From NCBI RefSeq assembly GCF_023898315.1, contig NC_064614.1, forward strand, positions 1,053,946,432 to 1,054,010,431: 64,000 bases of DNA. The letters run 5' to 3'. Below the pieces are notes generated by a model that was given only the letters and a program-made list of their open reading frames with translations, had not been told where the DNA came from and did no database searches. Below, piece by piece: positions 22,867-33,460 of the stretch (its first letter is position 1; every line of letters begins with the position of its first letter). Origin of the DNA: Schistocerca nitens. Taxonomy: Eukaryota > Arthropoda > Insecta > Orthoptera > Acrididae. The position numbers were made by a program, and so were the translations under genes.

Positions 22867-24330
22867 CTTATGTATTTTCCATGTTGGCATTTCTGACAAA
22901 TAAGCCTTTTATAAACGTTATTGCTGTGTAAAATGCAGTTTTGTTTTACATGTCTTAACTCTGTGTGTTGTATACTTGTATAGTATTCCCATCTGCGATT
23001 TAATGAACAGTATTATTGTGTGTGATTTATTTTTGATTTGCACTCGTCCTGAATAGACGTTTATTTTGCATGCGTCCTGTGTATGTCTGAGTCGTTATCA
23101 TCATGTTCATTGTGTTCAGTGTTATTTGTGTTACTCATGTGTTGTTTAGTTGTTTTGATCTTCATATATTTGTGCATGTCATCTCTATTGTACGTTCATT
23201 GGGTTCAATGTTGTTTGTGTTTCTCATGTATTGTTTACTTGTTTTGATATTCATTTATTTGTGCATGCCTTATCTTGTGTACATCTGAGATGTTATTGTC
23301 AAGTTCAATATAATTATGTTCTTCATGAACTGCTTCTTTGTAAGGAAATTTATTTATCCGTACATCTATTGTACCTCTTTACTAAGGGCAACCATATATG
23401 TAACTGGTCGACAGGGTTTGACACCCTAGGGCACAACTGAAAATGTAATATCCCCACAGTATCCCACATCAGTGAATGAAGTGTTATTGTAACTGTTAGG
23501 GAGAGAAGATTTTTTGTTTTCTTTGAAGTGAATGTGCAATGGTTCATGTGAACATAGATGGGCCACTTTGCCATGACTTTCAACTTTCCCTGTTAGAAGC
23601 TTAATACTCATGACAAGGAGCTGTGCAATACGTCTGACCGTGGCCACTTTCACCAACGCGCCACGAGCGGTCGAGCCGCACACACTGTGGTGAGCCCTCC
23701 GGGGAGTGCAGTCACTCTGCAAGGACGCAGCGAGAAGCTGGGGCGGAAGTCTGCGCCTCGCTCAAGGAGGAACACGGTGCGAAGGGCCTGTCTGACAACG
23801 AGAAGCATGCCGAGGACTGATGGACATCTGCAGCCATTAGGACTGAACGCCAAGAATGTACGCGCGAAAGCATCTGAGTTCTTCTGGCCTGGCGGCAGTC
23901 ACTTTACCTGCCTTAGAAAACAGGAATGTGCCGACATTTCCAGTACCGCATGGGCACAGCGAGGAGCGTACACAAAGCGTGGGAAATTTGTGCAGGGAGG
24001 CGTGTGAAAGAATCAGCGTTCTTAAGAAGGTGTTTTTCCTATAGTCAGGAAATTCCTTATAAATCACGGATGCTGGCAGATTTTGAGACGGAGCCCAAAC
24101 ATGAGTCTGTCCAGGTCTCACGCAGGGAGAGCAGTTATAAAGAAGTGATGTGTAGCTGCTCTCCCAACAGCCTCAGAATGCATGAAACCATCTTAAGAAT
24201 GTAAAATCGCGAGAAAGATTCCAATTCACGAGGCAACGCCAGCCCACGCCAGATTGGAAATTTCCATCCCATACGGAGAGGCGTGGCGATGTAACGGCGA
24301 ACTGTCAATGGGCTGCATTGAAAATTTCGT
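22867..24330. other. Spacer with no recognisable gene
   Basis: The first part is T-rich and holds the 89-bp tandem duplication listed separately. The part from about 23,640 to 24,330 is GC-richer with small overlapping frames on both strands (for example 23,687-24,007), which could be LTR or leader sequence of a retroelement. I see no domain. Confidence 0.35.
23105..23281. repeat. Tandem duplication, 89-bp period, two units
   Basis: gttcattgtgttcagtg at 23,105 is matched by gttcattgggttcaatg at 23,194, and the similarity continues through ttgttttgat.ttcat.tatttgtgcatg to the end of each unit. The units differ at roughly one position in eight. Confidence 0.75.
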
Positions 24331-24535
24331 GCCGGCCGGGGTGGCCGAGCGTTTCTGGACGCTACAGTCTGGAACCGCGCGACCGCTACAGTCGCAGGTT
24401 CGAATCCTGCCTCGGGCATGGATGTGTGTGATGTCCGTAGGTTAGTTAGGTTTAAGTAGTTCTGAGTTCTAGGGGACTGATGACCTCAGAAGTCAAGTCC
24501 CATAGTGCTCAGAAACATTTGAATCCTTTAAAAAA
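24331..24535 (+). mobile_element. tRNA-derived SINE
   Basis: It starts gccggccggggtggccgagc, carries the B-box ggttcgaatcc and the body down to cagaaacatttgaa, then an A-rich end. The flanks aaaatttcgt (24,321-24,330) and aaaaattcgt (about 24,536-24,545) form a near-perfect target duplication. Confidence 0.9.
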
Positions 24536-24545
24536 AAAAATTCGT

Positions 24546-26221
24546 CCGCCAATGAAAACACCGAAAGAATATTTCGAATAGGGGTGGAGCTGAGGAGATG
24601 GAGGAGAAGCAAGAATGGGAGTCGTGGGGATACCACAGAAGCGAGAGGAAATGGGCGCTCTTCCACCTATCGCCAACATCCGCCTTCCGACGCTGTGATA
24701 GCACAGCATCGGCTACACAACCAACAACGGGCAGACAGCGCGGAGATCGTACCTGGGACCCATCGTAATGCCGCAGTTGCTGATGAGGGCAGGCGCCTCG
24801 CTCAGCACAGCTCCGAGACGATGCGCCGTACCGACGCAGCGCCTGCCACCGACAGCAGAATACGACGAATGATAACAAAGAATGGTGAGACGATTCGTTC
24901 CCTCCTCTTTCCCCTTAATAACTGAGTCGTGTCCACTCCCAGTCAAATCGTCCTGAGATTTATAATTTTCTTTTGGTTTGTGTAAAAAGCACGAAAATAA
25001 ATACATTTCTTTCTTGTTTTGATCATTAAGCAATCTGTGACATTCATACATGAACCCTTAATTTTATATCCTTTGTGTGTGATTTCATTTAATTATTTAT
25101 TAATTGTGGTCTCCTAACGTGGAGCAATCACATCAGTCATCTGCTCGTCATTTCACGTCCGACAGCAGAGAGAAGAATTCACAGTTCACTACATTTTTGG
25201 TGCCCAGCGTGGGGCGACCTCATTGGTAATGTTCACGGTATCCGATGCCACAAAATAATTTCCCGAGTTCACTACAGCTTATTCACAGATCGTTGTTAAT
25301 TATTTCTGGAACATTTCTTCGCTTTCTCCTACTTGAATCCTTGGGGCTGACCTGTTGGTCTCTGACACGGCCACTCAGTCGAGCTCTGAGTATTCCACTG
25401 TAGACCCAGGCACTGTTTTGTCGCTCGCTTTTGCATTGAGATTTGGTGCCCCCTTTAAATCAAAAGTATTTTCACTGTATCGGAAATAACTGACGTGTTT
25501 TTGCAAATAATTTCGGCTACGCCATAGCCCAGCCCCCCCCTTCCCCCCTCCCCCGTTTCCACAAAAGTCTCACTGAGAACTGGGAACTTAATTACATTTA
25601 CGTTCTTCAATGAACTACTGAGAACAGTCTGTATTGAGCTAGGAGATTTATCACAAATAAATGACATAAAATAATTACATACCTTTCACTATAAAGTTTC
25701 ACACATATCACCTCGAAGCTGCAAATAAAATGTGTGTGTCTTTCTGTCTGAATGGAAAACTGGAGAAAAATCACTGGCTACTTTGTACACATATCACGTT
25801 CGTTACTAGAGCAAGAATGCGTAGCGGTGTATGACGTTTTTATTTTCTTGAATGTTGGATTGTTTGTAGAGTGCGGCGGACAATGTTGCAGCGGTGAACC
25901 AGGTCAGGCGTACCGACTGCTGTTTGGACATTGTTGGCCTGTGTTTGTCATTTTCGATAGGACAGCACGTGGCTTGTGCCTGCGTGGCCGCGAGACTAAA
26001 CTGATCCAAAAAAGTTTTGCACCACCTACAGATTTGCGAACGTGCGTGGATTTAGGTTGAATCGGTACCGAACAGTAAGTAAAGAGTGTGGCGGCAATGC
26101 TTGTTTTGAACAGTGTATTATTACGCATGTGCAGAGGATAACTGTTAACAACGTAAAGGGACAGCAAAACCAATTTTTTATAGTCAAGATTTCTGCCTTA
26201 AGTCCTGCACTCCTCCCCCAA
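24546..26221. other. Possible LTR end and leader, otherwise no gene
   Basis: Small frames on both strands (24,528-24,925) lack motifs. The interval includes the primer-binding-like sites near 25,110-25,217 and a C-run with interruptions near 25,530-25,550. No gag follows on the + strand that I can recognise, so any LTR element here is a remnant. Confidence 0.35.
25199..25216 (+). promoter_or_regulatory. tRNA-Lys-like primer binding site remnant
   Basis: TGGTGCCCAGCGTGGGGC differs at two positions from TGGCGCCCAACGTGGGGC, the insect tRNA-Lys 3'-end complement used by many gypsy elements as I recall it. It lies just after a sequence ending ...gttcactaca, a plausible LTR end. A weaker look-alike, TGGTCTCCTAACGTGGAGC, begins about 92 bases upstream (near 25,107). 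Confidence 0.5.
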
Positions 26222-26332
26222 GCCTGCCGGTGTGGCCGTGCGGTTCTAGGCGCTTCAGTCTGGAACCGCGTGACCGCTATGGTCGCAGGTTCGAATCCTC
26301 CCTCGGGATGGGTGTGTGTGATGTCCTTAGGT
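26222..26332 (+). mobile_element. 3'-truncated tRNA-derived SINE
   Basis: The head (gcctgccggtgtggccgtgc, then ggttcgaatcctccctcgg) and the start of the body (gtgtgatgtccttaggt) are present, but the sequence departs from the family at about 26,332 and lacks the usual cccatagtgctcagagcc end. Confidence 0.85.
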
Positions 26333-26389
26333 CTCCCCAATATGGCTCAGACATTTGTATTAGGCAATCTACCAGATGTAAAAGTTGTT

Positions 26390-29148
26390 GTTGTTGTGGT
26401 CTTCAGTCCTGAGACTGGTTTGATGCAGCTCTCCATGCTACTCTATCCTGTGCAAGCTTCTTCATCTCCCAGTACCTACTGCAACCTACATCCTTCTGAA
26501 TCTGCTTAGTGTATTGATCTCTTGGTCTCCCTCTACGATTTTTACCCTCCACGCTGCCCTCCAATGCTAAATTTGTGATCCCTTGATGCCTCAAAACATG
26601 TCCTACCAACCGATCCCTTCTTCTAGTCAAGTTGTGCCACAAACTTCTCTTCTCCCCAATCCTATTCAATACCTCCTCATTAGTTACGTGATCTACCCAC
26701 CTTATCTTCAGCATTCTTCTGTAGCACCCCATTTCGAAAGCTTCTATTCTCTTCTTGTCCAAACTGGTTATCGTCCATGTTTCACTTCCATACATGGCTA
26801 CACTCCATACAAATACTTTCAGAAACGACTTCCTGACACTTAAATCTATACTCGATGTTAACAAATTTCTCTTCTTCAGAAACGCTTTCCTTGCCATTGC
26901 CAGTCTACATTTTATATCCTCTCTACTTCGACCATCATCAGTTATTTTACTCCCTAAATAGCAAAACTCCTTTACTACTTTAAGTGTCTCATTTCCTAAT
27001 CTAATCCCCTCAGCAGCATCCGATTTAATTTGACTACATTCCATTATCCTCGTTTTGCTTTTGTTGATGTTCATCTTATATCCTCCTTTCAAGACACTGT
27101 CCATTCCGTTCAACTGCTGTTCCAAGTCCTTTGCTGTCTCTGACAGAATTACAATGTCATCGGCGAACCTCGAAGTTTTTACTTCTTCTCCATGAATTTT
27201 AATACCTACTCCGAATTTTTCTTTTGTTTCCTTTACTGCTTGCTCAATATACAGATTGAATAACATCGGGGAGAGGCTACAACCCTGTCTCACTCCTTTC
27301 CCAACCACTGCTTCCCTTTCATGCCCCTCGACTCTTATAACTGCCATCTGGTTTCTGTACAAATTGTAAATGGCCTTTCGCTCCCTGTATTTTACCCCTG
27401 CCACCTTCAGAATTTGAAAGAGAGTATTCCAGTTAACGTTGTCAAAAGCTTTCTCCAAGTCTACAAATGCTAGAAACGTAGGTTTGCCTTTTCTTAATCT
27501 TTCTTCTAAGATAAGTCGTAAGGTTAGTATTGCCTCACGTGTTCCAACATTTCTACGGAATCCAAACTGATCTTCCCCGAGGTCCGCTTCTACCAGTTTT
27601 TCCATTCGTCTGTAAAGAATTCGCGTTAGTATTTTGCAGCTGTGACTTATTAAACTGATAGTTCGGTAATTTTCACATCTGTCAACACCTGCTTTCTTTG
27701 GTATTGGAATTATTATATTCTTCTTGAAGTCTGTGGGTATTTCGCCTGTCTCATACATCTTGCTCACCAGATGGTAGAGTTTTGTCATGACTGGCTCTCC
27801 CAAGGCCATCAGTAGTTCTAATGGAATGTTGTCTACTCCCGGGGCCTTGTTTCGACTCAGGTCTTTCAGTGCTCTGTCAAACTCTTCACGCAGTATCTTA
27901 TCTCCCGTTTCATCTTCATCTACATCCTCTTCCATTTCCATAATATTGTCCTCAAGTACATCACCCTTGTATAAACCCTCTATATACTCCTTCCACCTTT
28001 CGGCCTTCCCTTCTTTGCTTAGAACTGGGTTGCCATCTGAGCTCTTGATATTCATACAAGTGGTTCTCTTCTCTCCAAAGGTCTCTTTAATTTTCCTGTA
28101 GGCAGTATCTATCTTACCCCTAGTGAGACAAGCCTCTACATCCTTACATTTGTCCTCTAGCCATCCCTGCTTAGCCATTTTGCACTTTCTGTCGATCTCA
28201 TTTTTGAGACGTTTGTATTCCCTTTTGCCTGCTTCATTTACTGCATTTTTATATTTTCTCCTTTCATCAATTAAATTCAATATTTCTTCTGTTACCCAAG
28301 GATTTCTATTAGCCCTCGTCTTTTTACCTACTTGATCCTCTGCTGCCTTCACTACTTCATCCCTCAGAGCTACCCATTCTTCTTCTACTGTATTTCTTTC
28401 CCCCATTCCTGTCAATTGTTCCCTTATGCTCTCCCTGAAACTCTCTACAACCTCTGGTTCTTTCAGTTTATCCAGGTCCCATCTCCTTAAATTCCCAACT
28501 TTTTGCAGTTTCTTCAGTTTCAATCTGCAGTTCATAACCAATAGATTGTGGTCAGAATCCACATCTGCCCCTGGAAATGTCTTACAATTTAAAACCTGGT
28601 TCCTAAATCTCTGTCTTACCATTATATAATCTATCTGATACCTATTAGTATCTCCAGGATTCTTCCAGGTATACAACCTTCTTTTATGATTCTTGAACCA
28701 AGTGTTAGCTATGATTAAGTTATGCTCTGTGCAAAATTCTACAAGGCGGCCTCCTCTTTCATTTCTTACCCCCAATCCATATTCACCTACTATGTTTCCT
28801 TCTCTCCCTTTTCCTACTGACGAATTCCAGTCACCCATGACTATTAAATTTTCGTCTCCCTTCACTACCTGAATAATTTCTTTTATCTCGTCATACATTT
28901 CATCAATTTCTTCATCATCTGCAGAGCTAGTTGGCATATAAACTTGTACTACTGTAGTAGGCATGGGCTTTGTGTCCATCTTGGCCACAATAATGCGTTC
29001 ACTATGCTGTTTGTAGTAGCTAACCCGCACTCCTATTTTTTTATTCATTATTAAACCTACTCCTGCATTACCCGTATTTGATTTTGTATTTATAACCCTG
29101 TAATCACCTGACCAAAAGTCTTGTTCCTCCTGCCACCGAACTTCACTA
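26390..29148 (-). mobile_element. RTE-type LINE with long open endonuclease-RT frame, 5'-truncated
   Basis: The minus frame from 29,148 to 26,403 has no stop. It begins inside an exonuclease/endonuclease/phosphatase-type domain: ISEVRWQEE, GVGLIMNKK, LIVMGDWNSSVGK, and the SDHNLLVM end near 28,560-28,540. RT follows: RNKAPGVDNIPLELL, VDLEKAFDNVNW (first catalytic Asp), VRQGCSLSPMLFNLYIE, then SRFADDIVIL (catalytic ADD) and CYLGSKI. A conserved C-terminal part (FVWSVAMYGSETWT, then HVLRH and GRPRDQY) ends at 26,403. The 3' end is an (acaac)n-type tail at 26,380-26,402. Only the first part of the endonuclease is missing. A shorter copy of the same family lies at 40,052-40,771. Confidence 0.9.
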
Positions 29149-29635
29149 ATTATGAAACCAGAATTTCGCTCAAAATAATCTCTGTTGCTGTTTATACATT
29201 TCTTCCACCTCTCCAGCAGGCTGTGAATGCCCGGCAAAAAGCGGTTATTCTTTTGAAGCGAACCAGTCAGTGAGCCATTTTTGTACATTTTCATACGAAT
29301 TGAAGCGTGTCCCAGTGCTGCAAATAGATGATAATTGTACGGGGTCAAGTCTGGAGAATAAGCCGCATGCCATAGTATTTCCCAACTGAACGCCTCGATC
29401 GTTTCCCTGACCCGTTTTGCTGTGAGAAACCAACCCCGTCCACAAATCGTAGTTCGTAGGCACAAAACTCGACATGTTTAGGGGTTTGAAAGAGATACTA
29501 ATGTACGGAATTTGGGTTAAAGTGCGTTGAAATTCGTCGTCAGCCGTTACAGGAAGCAGATGGCGCTGCAGACGTGGTCTCACAGGCCCTACACTGACGG
29601 CTAGCACCATCTATAGGGAAATTCTGGTTTCATAC
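29149..29635 (-). mobile_element. Internally deleted mariner with terminal inverted repeats
   Basis: The ends tgaaaccagaatttc (29,149 onwards) and gaaattctggtttca (to about 29,635) are inverted repeats flanked by TA on both sides, the mariner target duplication. On the minus strand the transposase start (MSSFVPTNYDLWTG) is joined to its C-terminal end (AYSPDLTPYNYHLF, then GIHSLLERWKKCINSNRDYF), so the middle of the gene is deleted. It lies at the exact 5' edge of the RTE LINE. Removing it restores GAEV|ISEVRW in one frame. It cannot make active transposase. Confidence 0.85.
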
Positions 29636-30193
29636 TTCTGCACCTGGTAAGCCGGCAGCATCCTCTATTTGTTCTATTGTTAATGGAAGGAGATCATCCT
29701 CCTTATCACTAGATTCCCACTCTTCTGTGTACCAAAATGAGATTTTATCTGTTTACCCCATCTCTATTCCATGTGCATCGTTTTTTTCATTTTGTGCTCC
29801 ATAAATAATTGTCAGGAATCTCCCACTTTCGTTTCTGAGTGTGGATGGGAGTACTACCCCTTTGTCATTCTGGTTTTTCACTTCCGCGTCTTGTCAATTC
29901 GACGACGTCCCTGATTTGGTGGTCCTATCACCAACTCCTGTTGTATTCTACTAGTGCCATCATTCCTTTGATTGCCCTAATGATTCGGGCGTTTCATCAT
30001 GCAGAGACGTATGTTCTCAAAATATTTCACTGGTCTCTTCTTACCAGAATGTTCGAAAACCAGTCTTTCGGAGCAACTCATACTTTATACGATTTTGTGC
30101 CTCCGCTGACCAGTACATTCCAAGGAAAGATGTTCTAAAGTCGTCATATGACGTGCAGTTCCTTGCAACTTTCTGCACAGTTTCTGTTACAAC

Positions 30194-30389
30194 GCCGGCC
30201 GAAGTGGCCGTGCGGTTAAAGGCGCTGCAGTCTGGAACCGCAAGACCGCTACGGTCGCAGGTTCGAATCCTGCCTCGGGCATGGATGTTTGTGATGTCCT
30301 TAGGTTAGTTAGGTTTAACTAGTTCTAAGTTCTAGGGGACTAATGACCTCAGCAGTTGAGTCCCATAGTGCTCTGAGCCATTTGAACCA
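30194..30389 (+). mobile_element. tRNA-derived SINE in gypsy D gag
   Basis: Full-length member, gccggccgaagtggccgtgc to agccatttgaacca. It is flanked by a perfect 11-bp duplication, tctgttacaac (30,183-30,193 and 30,390-30,400). Its sequence is close to the SINE at 19,364 (both share gcggttaaaggcgctgcagt), suggesting one subfamily. Confidence 0.95.
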
Positions 30390-32076
30390 TCTGTTACAAC
30401 ACTTTCCACGTGAGCGCTTATCATGTCCAATCTATACGCTAGTGCAAATGTTCCGGTAAACCTACTTGGAACTGATTTATGACGGTCTGTGGATGTAATG
30501 TGTTTCTATCTTCTTTACAACGCTGAAACGTCCTCACTCTTAAGAAACGGTCGTTACTAAAATTTATTGTCCCACCATGTGGTACTGACTCGACCATCGT
30601 ACCCCATCTTCCAACTGTTGTGTCCATATTGTTACTTTCTATTTGTTGAACCACTATCGGATATCGCGCGCTTTCTAGGTGCCTACTGCATCGTGTTAAT
30701 GGTACGCATTTACCTGGGTTCTACTTGTCCTGTAGTTAGCAACCTGCCTTTTCCAGGTATGTTTTTGTGTCCTCGACTTATGCCCGTTATCCGTTCTACG
30801 TCTTGCCTTGCTAACGCCATCAGACTACTATACGGCATATACTGTTTTATACTGTGCCTTGATGCATATTGCGTTGGTACTTGTATGCCTGTGACTTGTC
30901 TAGCTTGACATCTGCCTGCATAGGTTACCATGTCGGATATTTTTGCGGCATTATCATTTCTACTCTTTTGAACCTGATGTTACGTCTCGTAATTCACGTA
31001 ATTTTGAATGTAGATTGTCTATTACTGTTATGTACGTTTGATGGCGTGATCTACCAACTGGGGTTTTGTAGGTCCTACATTACACTCATTATCGGCTCCA
31101 GATGTCTTTTCGCCTTGTTTTCTCACTTCACGTAACCTGTTTTTAATAGTACTGTTCGGTGGTCTTTGGTCACTCTCCACAGTTCGGACGTTCCATGTCT
31201 TACTCGCATTTACTTCAAGAAGATTTTTATTCAAATCTTGTAAGGTTACAGAGGGGTTTATGGACTCTGAGTTCATGCTGCAGCTATCACTGTGTTCCTC
31301 TACACTTTGCAATATTTTTGATTTCAGCCGTTATAATTGTACTTTGTTTTTTGATTCAATTGTTAGAATTCTATTGTTGAAGTTGTGTAGCGTGGTATAT
31401 GTTGTTTGCTGACGTGCAACCGTTTCTTCTATTGCTTCTCTCGACCTATGAGAAGCCCTAGTCGTGATTATTTTGACTTTACGTATCTCTTAGTTAGTGC
31501 TCTCGACATTCTTTTGACTTTCGTCGTGTAAGCTGTTCAGTTCGCCTCGGATTATCGTCATTTCTTTCTGGACCTCACGGATATTTTTCTCCATGAGTTC
31601 TTGTTGTGATGTCAGTTTTCTTATACCATCTAGCTGTTCATTTAGCACTTCTTTTGTCTCTCGAATCTCTTGTCGGTTTTCTCGAATCACTTGTCGGGTT
31701 TGTTTTTGACTATCCGATATTTCTTGACAGATTTTTGATATTTTTTGGAAGGTTATTTTTTGCCGTACGCTAATTTTCCCGACTTAGTTCCTGCAAAAAT
31801 TCGAACACACCAAATTCGCCGTCGTGTTTACTGTCCTTTCCTGTTGCCATTACATACACTCTTTCCCTGTTTCCTTTATCACTGCCGATTCTGTCTCCCC
31901 TGTACGTAGTACTGATGCACTGACCTTTTCATGTTACATTTGTTACTATCTTGTAACCTTCGATCCTCTATGAGTGTGTGCGGATCTACATAAACTAATT
32001 CGTCCTGTTCATCGCCACCCATGATCTCAGTTACTTCCCCACTTGACTCATCATCAGTTACTTCTACTTTGCCATG

Positions 32077-32246
32077 GCTAGGCGCTTCAGTCCGGAACCA
32101 CGCTGCTGCTACGGTCGCAGGTTCGAATCCTGCTTCGGTCATGGATGTTTGTGATGTCCTTAGGTTACTCAGGTTTAAATAGTTCTAAGTTCTAGGGGAC
32201 TGCTAATCTCAGAAGTTAAGTCCGATAGTGCTTAGAGCCTTTTTTC
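32077..32246 (+). mobile_element. 5'-truncated SINE in gypsy D gag
   Basis: It begins inside the tRNA-like head at taggcgcttcagtccgg, keeps the B-box (ggttcgaatcctgcttcgg) and body, and ends at agagccttttttc. A short ccatg repeat is seen on both sides. The first 20 or so bases of the head, including the A-box, are missing. Confidence 0.8.
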
Positions 32247-32472
32247 CCATGTCTGCCATTTTCAGGATGTGACACTTGCTGTTTACTTAGCATATCCGCT
32301 TCATTTCTAGTCTCCTACCCCACTGTGTGCTGAATACGATCGGCGCTAGGCCGATTCATCAGAATTACAACTATTTTCGCCATCCTGTCAAGTATATCGA
32401 ATTATAGTTGCTTATTAGAATTGTTACCAGCTAATTATAATCACTATCATTTTCACTATCCTGGCACGGCCG

Positions 32473-33438
32473 TGTAGTGTCCCTTTTGCAATGTTCACCA
32501 TTATCGAGGTGAAACATAAATAAAAATGACTGTTTGTGACTCAAAATTAACTGCAAACATCGATTTATCTGCGAAAAGTAATAACACTAACTGTAAAAAT
32601 ATACAATATAGATCGACAGATGCAGAAAAGACATTATTTTTATTGTATGAGATTATAATGTGTAAGTAATTAAAAGAAGTATTATTACGTTTGTAAGAGA
32701 ATAAAACACAATGCAATGCTCATTCTTCGGTCTAGTCTGTTTTGTTCTGTTCGTTCTTGTTAGCTGGAATAAGGTACGCAAGCTATTGTGCTGCGCTAGC
32801 ATTTGTTTCTGTCGTAACGTAATTGCAAATATTTAATGGCGTAAACTATATCCTAGTAAGAACATATTAGTATAAAGTGATCTCCGTGTGTTATTTCAAG
32901 AACCTACGCCACATTTATCTTATGAAAAGAATATTTAATGAAAATTATTTAGCATGTTTCCAGCTGCTGCGGAGCGAGTAACAGTGATCTCTGACTGTTA
33001 ACAATTAGCCGCCATTACGCGGTACATTTAAAAATATTTTTTCACAGCACAATGTCTGATAGCCGGAGCGGAAGAAATATTCAGAGAGATTAAGTGAAGG
33101 AATCCAGTGAAATAATTTTATTAAAACTTGTCTACTTTCTGTGATAGTAATAATATCAGATCAGTGAACTGGGGCTGAGTAATACTACGCTATTAAATTT
33201 ACAGTAATTTATAGGGAGCCTGGCGCTCGATAAAACCAGATATAATACGTAATTGGCGACCTACGAAATTCATTATTTTGCTTATTATATCTCTTTTGTA
33301 TTTTTTTAAAAGCTAAACGTAAAAACTAACTTCACTAAAAATCAGTAACAGATAACCATAAATCCAAGGACAAACAAAATTACTAGGAGAGTGTTTCCTC
33401 TAAATAAATAGTTACATTATATTTTAAGAGATATAATA
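32473..33438 (+). repeat. Gypsy B 5' LTR
   Basis: About 966 bp. It matches the 3' LTR over two blocks. The stretch 32,517-32,840 (about 324 bp) is absent from the 3' LTR, with taaa at both breakpoints. A possible polyadenylation signal (aataaaac) lies near 32,701. The segment missing from the other LTR includes this signal. Confidence 0.9.
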
Positions 33439-33440
33439 AA

Positions 33441-33460
33441 TGGCGCCCAACGTGGGTCCC
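33441..33460 (+). promoter_or_regulatory. Primer binding site, tRNA-Lys type
   Basis: TGGCGCCCAACGTGGGTCCC begins two bases after the 5' LTR. The first 16 bases match the tRNA-Lys-type site known from insect gypsy elements. It would prime minus-strand cDNA synthesis. Confidence 0.85.

Larger units (their letters stand above)
29640..32270 (-). pseudogene. Gypsy D gag, interrupted by two SINEs
   Basis: On the minus strand an N-terminal acidic part (VTDDESSGEVTEIMGGDEQDE near 32,060-32,000) is followed by a coiled-coil segment (31,690-31,490: EIRETKEVLNEQLDGIRKL), a hydrophilic segment (31,312-31,028) and a gag core. The core reads FQRCKEDRNTLHPQTVIN near 30,520 and, after a SINE, FLGMYWSAEAQNRIKYEL near 30,110. 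The latter parallels FLDRYWSKAIQECLRTEV in gypsy B gag, so the two are related. Multiple stops and frameshifts are present. The 5' leader would continue upward to the edge of gypsy B at 32,472. Confidence 0.6.

Noticed and set aside
24528-24925. Overlapping frames of 113-116 codons on opposite strands
   Set aside because: The two frames overlie each other in a GC-rich block with an A-run at the SINE tail. No domain or start context supports either.
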